A stretch of 64,000 nt of DNA. Origin: Paenibacillus sp. FSL R10-2734. Its GTDB lineage: Bacteria; Bacillota; Bacilli; Paenibacillales; Paenibacillaceae. Numbering within the stretch: the first letter of the stretch is position 1; every line of letters starts with the position of its first letter. Shown piece after piece: positions 56,050 to 64,000 of the stretch. Made by a program: the position numbers and the translations under genes. Below the pieces are notes generated by a model. That model worked only from the letters and a program-made list of their open reading frames with translations. It was not told the DNA's origin and made no database searches. The stretch spans positions 4,092,001 through 4,156,000 of the forward strand of contig NZ_CP150170.1 of the NCBI RefSeq assembly GCF_037963865.1. The letters run 5' to 3'.

Positions 56050-57753
56050 TTAGCGGATTAACCACATGTAGGAAGCATAAGGACTAAGCTGAAGCTCTTG
56101 TGTTAAAGCAGGTGTATCTGTTGTATTCCCAATCAGGAGCTCATCCTTCCCTTTTGATAACAACTCAGTCCAGTGACTGTCTTCAAAGCGGAAGGTAGTC
56201 TCTTTACTGCTGAAGTTCGAGACCACGACAAGTGCTTCTCCATCTCCTGTTCTAACGTAAGCGAACACTTCAGGATGTCCTTCATCGAGTCTTTTGAATA
56301 CACCTTCTATGAATATCCCATACTCTTTGCGTAACGCAATCAGCTTGCGGTAATGGTGGAAGATGGAATCGGGATTTTCCAGCTCTTTCTGCACATTGAT
56401 GTCCGGATACCGCTCATCAACTTTCAGCCATGGAATGCCAGTGGTGAATCCGGCATTTCGGCTGTCATCCCACTGCATCGGTGTACGGGAGTTGTCCCGT
56501 GAACGTTCCTGTAGAATACTCAGGGCATTCTCCGGGCTTTTCCCCTGTTCACACAAAATGCGGTACATATTCAGTGACTCGATATCACGGAACTCATCGA
56601 TGCTATTCCATACCGGATTTGGCATCCCGATTTCTTCTCCCTGATAGACATATGGTGTTCCCTGAAGGCCATGCAGAGTTGTCGCGAGCAGTTTGGCGCT
56701 CTCCGCACGGTAGACCTTATCATCAGTAAATCTGGAGAGGGCACGAGGTTGATCGTGATTGTTAAAAAATAATGCGTTCCAGCCCCCTCCTTTCTGCATT
56801 CCGGTCTGCCACTGCGTGAACAAGCTTTTCAAAGCTTCAAAATCATAGGGCATCAGCTCCCACTTCTGTCCATTCGGATAATCAACTTTTAAATGATGAA
56901 AATTAAACGTCATGGAAAACTCCCGCTCTTCAGGGCTCGAGTACCGAATGCAATGCTCCAGTGTAGTTGAGGACATCTCCCCGACAGTCGCCATCTCATA
57001 CGGACCAAACACCTCTTCATACATTGCTTTGATGTATTCATGGACCCGTGGGCCGTCAGTATAGAACTTTCGTCCATCTCCTGGTGGAACACTTCCATCA
57101 TCATTAGGGAAGCGCTGATCCTTGGAGATTAAATTAATTACATCCATGCGGAAGCCATCGACACCTTTTTTAGCCCAGAAAAGCATCATATCATTCACTG
57201 CTCTACGTACCTTCTCGTTCTCCCAATTCAAATCCGCCTGGGTTTTATCGTAGAGAGTAAGATAATATTGTCCCGAAGCTTCGTCGAACTGCCATGCAGG
57301 CCCCCCGAACTTCGACTGCCAGTTGTTAGGTAAGCCGCCGTCTGGAGCCGGGTCCTTCCAGATATAATAATCACGGTAGGGATTGTTCCTGCTTGAAATA
57401 GACTGTTTGAACCACTCATGTTCTGTTGAAGTATGGTTAACCACGATATCGATCATTAGCTTCATTCCGCGTCTGTGCAGTTCCTGTATTAGCTCGTCGA
57501 AATCCTCCATCGTTCCAAAATCCGGGTTGATACTTTCATAATCTGCAACATCGTAACCGTTATCATTTTGTGGCGAAACATAAACCGGCTGTAACCAGAC
57601 AATATCGATTCCAAGGTTCTGCAAATAATCTAATTTTTCAATAAGTCCTTTAATATCTCCTGTTCCGTTGCCTGTAGTGTCCTTAAAGCTCTTCGGGTAC
57701 ACCTGATACACCGTGGACCGGCGCCACCATTCCGAATACTGGGACTGACTCAA
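56050..57753 (-). CDS. treC: Trehalose-6-phosphate hydrolase
   Basis: This 567-residue GH13 enzyme (alpha,alpha-phosphotrehalase; treA in B. subtilis naming) is started at TTG 57753, eight bases after GGAGG. It splits trehalose-6-phosphate into glucose and glucose-6-phosphate in the cytoplasm. GH13 signatures are present: VYQVYPKSFKDTTGNGTGD, VDGFRMDVINLIS (nucleophile Asp), VGEMSS (acid Glu) and FFNNHDQPR (third Asp). It is the first gene of the tre operon, directly behind the double-operator promoter. Confidence 0.93.
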   Translation of the reverse strand: MSQSQYSEWWRRSTVYQVYPKSFKDTTGNGTGDIKGLIEKLDYLQNLGIDIVWLQPVYVSPQNDNGYDVADYESINPDFGTMEDFDELIQELHRRGMKLMIDIVVNHTSTEHEWFKQSISSRNNPYRDYYIWKDPAPDGGLPNNWQSKFGGPAWQFDEASGQYYLTLYDKTQADLNWENEKVRRAVNDMMLFWAKKGVDGFRMDVINLISKDQRFPNDDGSVPPGDGRKFYTDGPRVHEYIKAMYEEVFGPYEMATVGEMSSTTLEHCIRYSSPEEREFSMTFNFHHLKVDYPNGQKWELMPYDFEALKSLFTQWQTGMQKGGGWNALFFNNHDQPRALSRFTDDKVYRAESAKLLATTLHGLQGTPYVYQGEEIGMPNPVWNSIDEFRDIESLNMYRILCEQGKSPENALSILQERSRDNSRTPMQWDDSRNAGFTTGIPWLKVDERYPDINVQKELENPDSIFHHYRKLIALRKEYGIFIEGVFKRLDEGHPEVFAYVRTGDGEALVVVSNFSSKETTFRFEDSHWTELLSKGKDELLIGNTTDTPALTQELQLSPYASYMWLIR

Positions 57754-57792
57754 GTTGAACACCTCCAAAAAAATTACTTTATATCAAATATT

Positions 57793-57810
57793 AAACCTGT
57801 ATATACAAGT
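57793..57810. promoter_or_regulatory. TreR operator, downstream copy
   Basis: AACCTGTATATACAAGTT is a dyad around TGTATATACA, as in known TreR operators. It lies after the expected transcription start, 40-57 bases before the treC start. Confidence 0.75.
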
Positions 57811-57824
57811 TCAAACACTCCACA

Positions 57825-57853
57825 CAGTTTAAACCTGTATATACAGGTTGTCA
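57825..57853 (-). promoter_or_regulatory. tre promoter with TreR operator filling the -35/-10 spacer
   Basis: On the minus strand the -35 TTGACA (57853-57848) and -10 TAAACT (57830-57825) are separated by exactly 17 bases, and these bases (57847-57831) are the core of the second TreR dyad, AACCTGTATATACAGGTT. The two operators are 38 bp apart centre to centre. Confidence 0.78.
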
Positions 57854-57969
57854 ATACTTTTGCTTTTCTAAGCAGTGAACTTGAGTAGAGGCAAGATCAC
57901 CAATAACGTTGCTCTTAACTGCGATTCATCGGAATTTTCCCATCTTAATATTTGCTCCATAATCACAAC

Positions 57970-57996
57970 AAAAAGCCGCTTTCTTGGCGGCTTTTT
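57970..57996. terminator. Bidirectional intrinsic terminator between tre and nucleoside operons
   Basis: AAAAAGCCGC (57970-57979) pairs with GCGGCTTTTT (57987-57996) across a seven-base loop; U-runs on both strands. The rest of 57854-58082 also holds a CAGGATACC/GGTATCCTG stem (58028-58064) with no clear U-run, and nothing else was seen. Confidence 0.78.
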
Positions 57997-58082
57997 ATAT
58001 ATGAAGATGTGAAGTTACAAGGACGAACAGGATACCTTTTATTAAATACAAGTTAGGTATCCTGTTTCTATTTGAATAAATT

Positions 58083-59270
58083 TTATTTAAGGTCCTGAAG
58101 AAGACTCTTTCCAAATTGTGGCATGGTTACACCAAAATTATCTGCAATTGTTGCTCCAATATCCGAAAATGTCTTACATACAGGGAGCTCACTTTGTCGA
58201 TTGAAACTCTTACTGTAGATGAGTAAAGGAACATATTCACGGGTATGGTCTGTACCCGCATGAATGGGATCATTGCCATGGTCTGCCGTAATTACAAGAA
58301 GATCATCTTCACTCAGCTCCGCGAGAACTTCAGGTAATCGATCGTCAAATTCTTCTAGCGCTTTCCCATATCCGATCGGATTTCTACGATGACCATAAAG
58401 TGCATCAAAATCAACAAGATTTAAGAAACTAAGTCCTGTAAAATCAGTATGAATGGTCTCCATGAGTTTATCCATGCCATCCATGTTAGACACTGTACGC
58501 AAAGACTTGGTGACACCTTCTCCATCATAAATATCTGAGATTTTACCAATCGCTAGTACATCGAACCCAGCATCCTTGAGCTCATTCATCACGGTTCTTC
58601 CATAAGGCTTCAAGGCATAATCATGACGATTCGATGTTCTTTTGAAATTACCGGACTGTCCGAGGAAGGGTCTAGCGATCACTCTGCCTAGCATGTATTC
58701 CTCGCGCAAAGTAATCTCTCTGGCAATCTCACATATTTGATATAGTTCTTCCAAAGGAATAACCTCTTCATGAGCCGCAATCTGAATCACTGAGTCTGAT
58801 GAAGTATAGACAATGAGTGCACCGGTGTTCATATGCTCTTGTCCCAGTTCATCGAGAATAGCTGTACCACTAGCGGGCTTATTCCCAATCATCTTTCGTC
58901 CCGTTCTTTGTTCTAATTCGTTAATTAATTCATATGGAAATCCTGCAGGGAACACCTTGAAAGGAACATCGATTCGAAGGCCCATGATTTCCCAATGTCC
59001 TGTCATCGTATCTTTCCCATTCGAAGCCTCTTGCATTTTGGTCCAATAAGCTATAGGCTGCTCTACTTTGGGTACTCCGGGTAGGTGGTCTATCTGGCTT
59101 AACCCTAACTTGGATAAAACAGGAACATGTAGCCTATTCATTTTTTCAGCAATATGCCGTAATGTATGTGATCCTGCATCACCAAAATTCACAGCATCTG
59201 GGGCTTCACCAATGCCTACGGAATCCATAACAATGACGAAAATTCGCTTAAACCGGGGTGTTAGTTTCAT
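58083..59270 (-). CDS. deoB: Phosphopentomutase DeoB
   Basis: This 395-residue alkaline-phosphatase-superfamily metalloenzyme converts (deoxy)ribose-1-phosphate to the 5-phosphate. Metal-binding blocks VIVMDSVGIGEAPDA, GDAGSHTLRHIAE, NGKDTMTGHWEI and ITADHGNDP..GTDHTRE are complete. AAGGAG precedes the ATG. It is the last gene of the nucleoside operon and feeds the sugar part of nucleosides split by DeoD into the pentose phosphate pathway. Confidence 0.95.
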   Translation of the reverse strand: MKLTPRFKRIFVIVMDSVGIGEAPDAVNFGDAGSHTLRHIAEKMNRLHVPVLSKLGLSQIDHLPGVPKVEQPIAYWTKMQEASNGKDTMTGHWEIMGLRIDVPFKVFPAGFPYELINELEQRTGRKMIGNKPASGTAILDELGQEHMNTGALIVYTSSDSVIQIAAHEEVIPLEELYQICEIAREITLREEYMLGRVIARPFLGQSGNFKRTSNRHDYALKPYGRTVMNELKDAGFDVLAIGKISDIYDGEGVTKSLRTVSNMDGMDKLMETIHTDFTGLSFLNLVDFDALYGHRRNPIGYGKALEEFDDRLPEVLAELSEDDLLVITADHGNDPIHAGTDHTREYVPLLIYSKSFNRQSELPVCKTFSDIGATIADNFGVTMPQFGKSLLQDLK

Positions 59271-59290
59271 GTTGATACTCCTTAGTTCAA

Positions 59291-60472
59291 TTAAAAAATG
59301 ATACCGATAATTAAGGCGGATAAAACGCTTACAAGTGTGGCGCCAAATAACAGCTTTAATCCAAATCGAGCCACAATATTCCCTTGTTTTTCATTCAAGC
59401 CTTTCACTGCACCCACAATGGTACCAATGGACCCAAAGTTAGCAAATGAGATTAGGAAAACGGAGACAATGGCTGTAGTACGCCCACTTAAACCATCTTG
59501 GATCTTAACAAAGTCAAGCATAGCAACGAATTCATTCGCAACAAGCTTTGTCGCCATAATACTGCCTGCATCAACAGCTTCATGCCATGGGACACCGATA
59601 AGAAAGGCAATGGGTGCAAAGACATACCCTAAAATTCCTTGAAACGAGATACCGAATACTCCGCTGAAAACCCCGTTAATTAATGCAATGATCCCAACGA
59701 AACCAACCAACATTACACCAACTACTATGGCTACTTTAAAGCCATCCATAATATATTCGCCTAGCATTTCAAAAAACGTTTGTTTTTCTTCTACCTGAAC
59801 TTCAACAATATCTTCTTCAGGTGTAACTTCATACGGATTAATGATGGATGAAATGATAAATCCGCCAAATAGGTTTAATATCAATGCAGCTACTACATAC
59901 CGAGGTTCTAGCATCGTCATATATGAACCAACAATTGACATAGATACCGTTGACATTGCAGACGCACATAATGTATACAAGCGATGTTTTGGCAATAATC
60001 CAAGTTGGTTTTTCACCGAAATAAACACTTCATTTTGTCCTACAATTGCGGCTGCAACTGCATTATAAGATTCCAATTTGCCCATGCCATTTATTTTACT
60101 TAGGACCAAACCAATATACTTGATAATGAACGGGAGAATTTTGTAATGCTGCAATATCCCAATTAATGCCGACATAAAAACAATTGGCATCAAAACATAA
60201 AGGAAAAATGTATGGGCACCTTCATTTGCAATCCCACCAAAAACAAAGTCAGTCCCTTCATTGGCGTATCCAAGCAATTTTGCAAAACTATCGGCAAACC
60301 CTTTAATTAAGAATTCACCGATACTTGTTTTTAGTATAATTAATCCCAAACCGATCTGAATAGCAATCATTACAATGATTGGTCGATATTTAATCTTTTT
60401 CTTGTTGTTACTTCCTAGCCATGCCAGTAATAGAACAATAACCAAACCAGCAATAGAAATTAGATAATGCAT
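59291..60472 (-). CDS. nupC: Concentrative nucleoside transporter (NupC family)
   Basis: This 393-residue membrane protein of the CNT family imports nucleosides with Na+ or H+. Family motifs include NEVFISVKNQLG (seen as GQNEVFISVKNQ), SAMSTVSMSIVGSYM and GSIMATKLVANEFVAML, ending in SFANFGSIGTIVGAVKGL. GGAGGGC precedes the ATG. It lies 20 bases upstream of deoB and 15 bases after the NCS2 permease gene. The gene name is given by family; specificity among purine and pyrimidine nucleosides is not visible. Confidence 0.9.
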   Translation of the reverse strand: MHYLISIAGLVIVLLLAWLGSNNKKKIKYRPIIVMIAIQIGLGLIILKTSIGEFLIKGFADSFAKLLGYANEGTDFVFGGIANEGAHTFFLYVLMPIVFMSALIGILQHYKILPFIIKYIGLVLSKINGMGKLESYNAVAAAIVGQNEVFISVKNQLGLLPKHRLYTLCASAMSTVSMSIVGSYMTMLEPRYVVAALILNLFGGFIISSIINPYEVTPEEDIVEVQVEEKQTFFEMLGEYIMDGFKVAIVVGVMLVGFVGIIALINGVFSGVFGISFQGILGYVFAPIAFLIGVPWHEAVDAGSIMATKLVANEFVAMLDFVKIQDGLSGRTTAIVSVFLISFANFGSIGTIVGAVKGLNEKQGNIVARFGLKLLFGATLVSVLSALIIGIIF

Positions 60473-60487
60473 TTTTAGCCCTCCAAA

Positions 60488-61792
60488 TTATCGGTTAATT
60501 TTCTTGGAATCCTCACATCGAAATGCATCTTTCCACATTAACCCTTGTTCCAAAATAATCGCCAACAGACTTCCGCAAATTAATCCATTATTTAAAATGG
60601 CTATCACGATCGGAGATAAATGGGCCGTAGCTGATGAAGGGATAAACATTAATCCCACACCCACTAAAAGGGAAATTCCACTAACGATAAATGTTCGTTC
60701 TTCATGAATGACCTTCTTCAATTCCTTTAGCGCTAGTCCGACCATCTTCACAAAAATGACGAAGGTAACGGAATAGCCTATGGGAGCTGGAATCGCTGAT
60801 ATAACATTCATCATTGGCGGAAATAAGGATATTAAGATCACAAAGCAACATCCAATTAAAAATGATCTGCGCTCCTTCATCCCTGTTTGTTCAACATATC
60901 CCGCCGCTCCCGAGATAGGGACAGAACCGACCGCTCCTAAACCGCCACTAATAAGATGCGTAATTCCAGAAGTAAACCCGGCGCGCAAATAACGACGATG
61001 ATCCACTTGCTTTTGTTTCATAACGGTCTCCATCAAACGGATGGATGCAACTGCATTAGTTATTAATAAGAGCGTTAATAAAAATGCAGTAGTGATTGTC
61101 CCAGCATCGAATCGAGGTCTGCCAAATGGGAATATTTTCGGCAGTTTAAATAGAGTATCCGCATGAGAAAACACAGGTATATTTCCGCAGATAATAAATA
61201 ATAGGCAGCCTATCAATATACTGAAAATGATTGAAAACTGGCTGAGTACTACAAAGCGACTTTTCCCTAACCAAAAGGTAATGCCAACCACAATCACACT
61301 AATGATGAATACTTTAACATCTAACATGGTGTGGGTTGAGGTGATCCCCATCATCCCTTTCATAAAAGATCCACTTAATTGAAAGATCAATAAAAGCAAA
61401 TAAATAAAAGTGATGGTTGGTGTAAATAAACGAGCGATTTTATCCATTAGCTTAAATGCTGAAATTAGGATAAATAAAACCCCGCTAATGATCATCCCTC
61501 CACTTAAAGCTTGTAAAGCATCGTTGTTAGAAGAATAAAGTCCCCCCACTAAACTTGCGTAAATAGTAAAAATGCTCCACCATAACCCTGCCGGACCTTC
61601 ATGAATAGAGAATTTATGACCCAATAGGCCTTGTAAAAATCCAGCTATTCCTAAAGTGATTATTGTGCTCTGAATGAGTCCAGAGGTCTCTAGTGGTGTT
61701 AAGTTATATAAATCTGCGATTGCAATGGGTGCAGCAATTGCACCTGCGATCATAAAAATCATCCACTGCAATCCTGACAGTATTACCCGCAT
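60488..61792 (-). CDS. NCS2-family nucleobase permease
   Basis: This 434-residue membrane protein has about 14 hydrophobic segments and belongs to the uracil/xanthine (NCS2) permease family. Motifs include LGHKFSIHEGPAGLWW near residue 58 and GTITTAFLLTLLLITNAVASI. Its place next to deoD suggests transport of free purine bases. It resembles YwdJ-type permeases more than PbuG or PbuX, but the substrate is not certain. Confidence 0.87.
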   Translation of the reverse strand: MRVILSGLQWMIFMIAGAIAAPIAIADLYNLTPLETSGLIQSTIITLGIAGFLQGLLGHKFSIHEGPAGLWWSIFTIYASLVGGLYSSNNDALQALSGGMIISGVLFILISAFKLMDKIARLFTPTITFIYLLLLIFQLSGSFMKGMMGITSTHTMLDVKVFIISVIVVGITFWLGKSRFVVLSQFSIIFSILIGCLLFIICGNIPVFSHADTLFKLPKIFPFGRPRFDAGTITTAFLLTLLLITNAVASIRLMETVMKQKQVDHRRYLRAGFTSGITHLISGGLGAVGSVPISGAAGYVEQTGMKERRSFLIGCCFVILISLFPPMMNVISAIPAPIGYSVTFVIFVKMVGLALKELKKVIHEERTFIVSGISLLVGVGLMFIPSSATAHLSPIVIAILNNGLICGSLLAIILEQGLMWKDAFRCEDSKKINR

Positions 61793-61837
61793 TTCTTTCT
61801 CACTCTCTTTTCTAACCCTACTGCTCTTATCAATTCA

Positions 61838-62545
61838 TTAGCCTTCAATGACTGTGTTAAGCGCTATTTCGACCATTTCATAAAAGGATTGTTCACTTTC
61901 TTGATGAGTTAGGTGTTCCTGTCTTAGCAATTGACTGCCCACTGTCAAAATCGACAATGCTTTCACACCATATTTTGCGGCTAAAGTATATAGGGCTGTG
62001 CTTTCCATTTCTACCGCTAAGACACCGAAATCCATAAACTTGTGAAGTCGATCTAAATTTTCACGGTAAAATTCATCAGAATTATAGATGTTACCAACAA
62101 AGACATTTGCATTTTTACTTTGTGCTTGTTGATACGCTTTCATTAACAATGAGAAATCTGCTGTAGGTGCAAAATTACTACCATGAAAGATCTTCTCCGC
62201 CATATTACTGTCTGAAGACACCGCTTGGGCTATTATAATATCGCGGATATTAATTTCACTCTGCATCGCACCACATGTACCAATGCGAATCAATTTTTTA
62301 ACTTCATAATCGACGATCAATTCTGTAGCATAGATACTCATCGATGGATTTCCCATCCCTGTCCCCTGAACCGACACCGGCACACCCTTGTATAATCCAG
62401 TGTATCCATACATCCCTCTTACTTCGTTATAACAATTAGCCTCCTCCAAAAAGTGTTCTGCTACAAATTTTGCACGTAAAGGATCTCCTGGGAGCAAAAC
62501 GCGCTCTGCTATTTCTCCCTTATTTGCACCTAAATGCCTACTCAT
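61838..62545 (-). CDS. deoD: Purine nucleoside phosphorylase DeoD
   Basis: This 235-residue phosphorylase starts at ATG 62545 with GGAGG upstream; an open frame begins at 62656 but is unsupported. It splits purine (deoxy)nucleosides with phosphate into base and ribose-1-phosphate. RVLLPGDPLRAKFVA, GTGMGNPSMSIYATELI and VEMESTALYTLAAK are the hexameric DeoD signatures. Length equals that of E. coli DeoD (239). It is followed by permeases for base and nucleoside and by deoB. Confidence 0.94.
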   Translation of the reverse strand: MSRHLGANKGEIAERVLLPGDPLRAKFVAEHFLEEANCYNEVRGMYGYTGLYKGVPVSVQGTGMGNPSMSIYATELIVDYEVKKLIRIGTCGAMQSEINIRDIIIAQAVSSDSNMAEKIFHGSNFAPTADFSLLMKAYQQAQSKNANVFVGNIYNSDEFYRENLDRLHKFMDFGVLAVEMESTALYTLAAKYGVKALSILTVGSQLLRQEHLTHQESEQSFYEMVEIALNTVIEG

Positions 62546-62706
62546 AGTTCTTCCTCCAACTTTTAATAGTAAACTGAGGTTTACCGAAATCGCTCTCCAC
62601 TTGCCCTCAAGTAAAATCAGTTTCGAAACTAGATTGAGCATAAGGTTTTTTAACATTTCAAACTAGACCAAAAACTTACGAAGCTAACGGAAAATAATTG
62701 GTCAAA

Positions 62707-64000
62707 TTATAAAAGCAATTCTTTACGAATATTGTCTAAATCTCTTTTAGATGGGATCGTAGATATAATAACAACAGGCACGGTCTTTAGTGCAACCGGG
62801 ATATTACTAATGACAAGATCAATATTATTTTGCTGCATAATCTCGTCGGTCAGCCCTTTCATTATGGATGTATTAAGGATCAGCTGATCCCCAATTTCCT
62901 TCTTTATCAAATCTGCTATGTAATGCCGAATTGAAAATTCTTCCCCGATCACTAAGAAAGCCCTCTTACTCTTGTAGCGTAAACTCGAACGAATAATTAA
63001 GGTTAGCTTTGTTAAATGAAAATGATTAAACAGGATGGAAGGGTATGTTTTATTCCACATTTGCATACAGGTTTGCAATTCTTGATAAATCTGCTGACAC
63101 TCCTCTTGAACATAGGTTGATAAATGACTTTTTGAAATCATCATCCATTCCGGAATGGCATTTTCGATTAATAGCTTGTCAAAGAACCCATAAATCTCCA
63201 AGATAAATCGTTCATGCATATCCAAATTCGGATATACCTTGGCCAATAACATTAGAAGCAGATTCCCCATCTGATATTCTTCTTTATCCTTATGTAATTC
63301 GACTTCTTTAATCGGAGTGATCTCTGACCCTTCATAATAATGATATTGGCTGAGACTAACCATGGATTGCATAAAGAATATTTCACTTATTGGAAATTCA
63401 ATGGACAGCTTTTCTTCAAGACGCTTTGCAATGGTTCTTACTGGTAAATAAAATATCCCCTTATCCCATGGATAAGCATTTTCGTCAATTTTCACACAGT
63501 TTCCCTTAGTAACTCTCTCTATAACAATTGCGAATAAAAAGGATAATCTCCTTTTGGAATTGATAAAGTATACAATGTTATTCTCATTCTCTATATTTGT
63601 GATCAACTGATTTATATAAGCAAAATCGATATTCGCAAAGGGCCATCCTGTAAACTCATACGCATCACAATATAAATTCCAATATAAATATCGAATATTC
63701 ATTTCATTCCCTTTGATCATAGGTGTAGAATAACTAATGCGTAGCTTATAAGCTTTTAGATCATCATTATTTAATTGCACAATCAATTTCTTCAAAGACG
63801 AGGTACTCATAAACATGGCTTCGGCTAGTTCCTCCACAGACAGTCGACCCACATTCGTAAACAATAAATCCATCAGCCGATAAAAGATGGTTTGTCTGAA
63901 CATAGAAGAAATCACTTCACTAATCGTACTTCGCCCATCACGTCGAAGAATAATTCCCTTTCCCCTTGAAACTTCAATGGTCACAGTAGGTGGTAATTGC
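62707..64000 (-). CDS. Mga/BglG-like transcriptional regulator (N-terminus beyond window)
   Basis: The frame is open to the window edge, so the start lies outside; an internal GTG at 63984 continues in frame upstream as QLPPT. A winged helix-turn-helix (LSVEELAEAMFMSTSSLKKLI, about 50-75 of the visible part) follows a RGKGIILRRDGR turn typical of BglG/Mga proteins. The middle is helical, and the end (AFLVIGEEFSIRHYIADLI... VISNIPVAL) looks like an EIIB-type domain. It is directly upstream of deoD on the same strand (161 bases) and is the probable regulator of the nucleoside operon. Phosphorylation control by a PTS is possible but not visible. Confidence 0.75.
   Translation of the reverse strand, partial: QLPPTVTIEVSRGKGIILRRDGRSTISEVISSMFRQTIFYRLMDLLFTNVGRLSVEELAEAMFMSTSSLKKLIVQLNNDDLKAYKLRISYSTPMIKGNEMNIRYLYWNLYCDAYEFTGWPFANIDFAYINQLITNIENENNIVYFINSKRRLSFLFAIVIERVTKGNCVKIDENAYPWDKGIFYLPVRTIAKRLEEKLSIEFPISEIFFMQSMVSLSQYHYYEGSEITPIKEVELHKDKEEYQMGNLLLMLLAKVYPNLDMHERFILEIYGFFDKLLIENAIPEWMMISKSHLSTYVQEECQQIYQELQTCMQMWNKTYPSILFNHFHLTKLTLIIRSSLRYKSKRAFLVIGEEFSIRHYIADLIKKEIGDQLILNTSIMKGLTDEIMQQNNIDLVISNIPVALKTVPVVIISTIPSKRDLDNIRKELLL

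Noticed and set aside
1..64000. rRNA, tRNA, insertion sequence or prophage genes
   Set aside because: None found on either strand; no transposase or integrase motifs seen among the reading frames.

Overview
The window looks like the chromosome of a Paenibacillus-type member of the Bacillota. It has strong AGGAGG-type ribosome binding sites, many TTG and GTG starts, lipoprotein-anchored CUT1 sugar ABC systems without their own ATPase, long membrane-bound AraC regulators, consensus CcpA (cre) sites, and copper-amine-oxidase-N 'stalk' and dockerin proteins. No rRNA, tRNA, CRISPR array or intact mobile element was seen.

Layout. (1) 1-10038: a sugar-uptake operon on the minus strand (binding lipoprotein, two permeases, a large secreted beta-helix enzyme cut by the window edge), divergent from a membrane AraC regulator. 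Each of the two genes has a perfect cre site in front. (2) 10.1-14.6 kb: an orphan small gene, a 52-bp triple tandem repeat, an old-yellow-enzyme reductase with a LysR regulator, a broken AraC remnant and a secreted stalk protein. (3) 14.6-20.8 kb: cydABCD, cytochrome bd oxidase and its exporter, with a palindrome in front. (4) 21.3-45.5 kb: a glycan-catabolism island. It holds a second CUT1 system with a divergent membrane AraC regulator, a GH35 beta-galactosidase, a GH101-like enzyme, a GH109-like oxidoreductase-fold protein, a GH36 alpha-galactosidase, a GH5 endoglycoceramidase-like enzyme, an uncharacterised barrel glycosidase, four phosphoesterases, a DMT transporter, a TetR regulator, and remnants of a GH29 alpha-L-fucosidase and an aldo/keto reductase. 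(5) 45.5-49 kb: a secreted GH110-like alpha-1,3-galactosidase with CBM32, cohesin-like and dockerin modules. (6) 49.3-53 kb: an AraC regulator read in frame into an iron-siderophore binding lipoprotein across a perfect Fur box, a GNAT acetyltransferase and an ATPase. (7) 53.1-57.9 kb: the trehalose operon treC-treP-treR with two TreR operators. (8) 58-64 kb: a nucleoside operon (Mga-like regulator, deoD, NCS2 permease, nupC, deoB).

How it works together (inference). The island combines activities for alpha-Gal, beta-Gal, alpha-GalNAc and, formerly, alpha-fucose, plus a ceramidase-type GH5. This is the set needed to strip blood-group or mucin-type O-glycans or glycosphingolipids. Only the GH110 enzyme is secreted; the other glycosidases lack signal peptides, which suggests import of oligosaccharides followed by cytoplasmic breakdown. 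Two promoters 19 kb apart, in front of a 104-residue unknown protein and in front of the GH5-tetR pair, carry the same 14-bp palindrome at the same distance from the -10 box. They therefore probably form a small TetR regulon.
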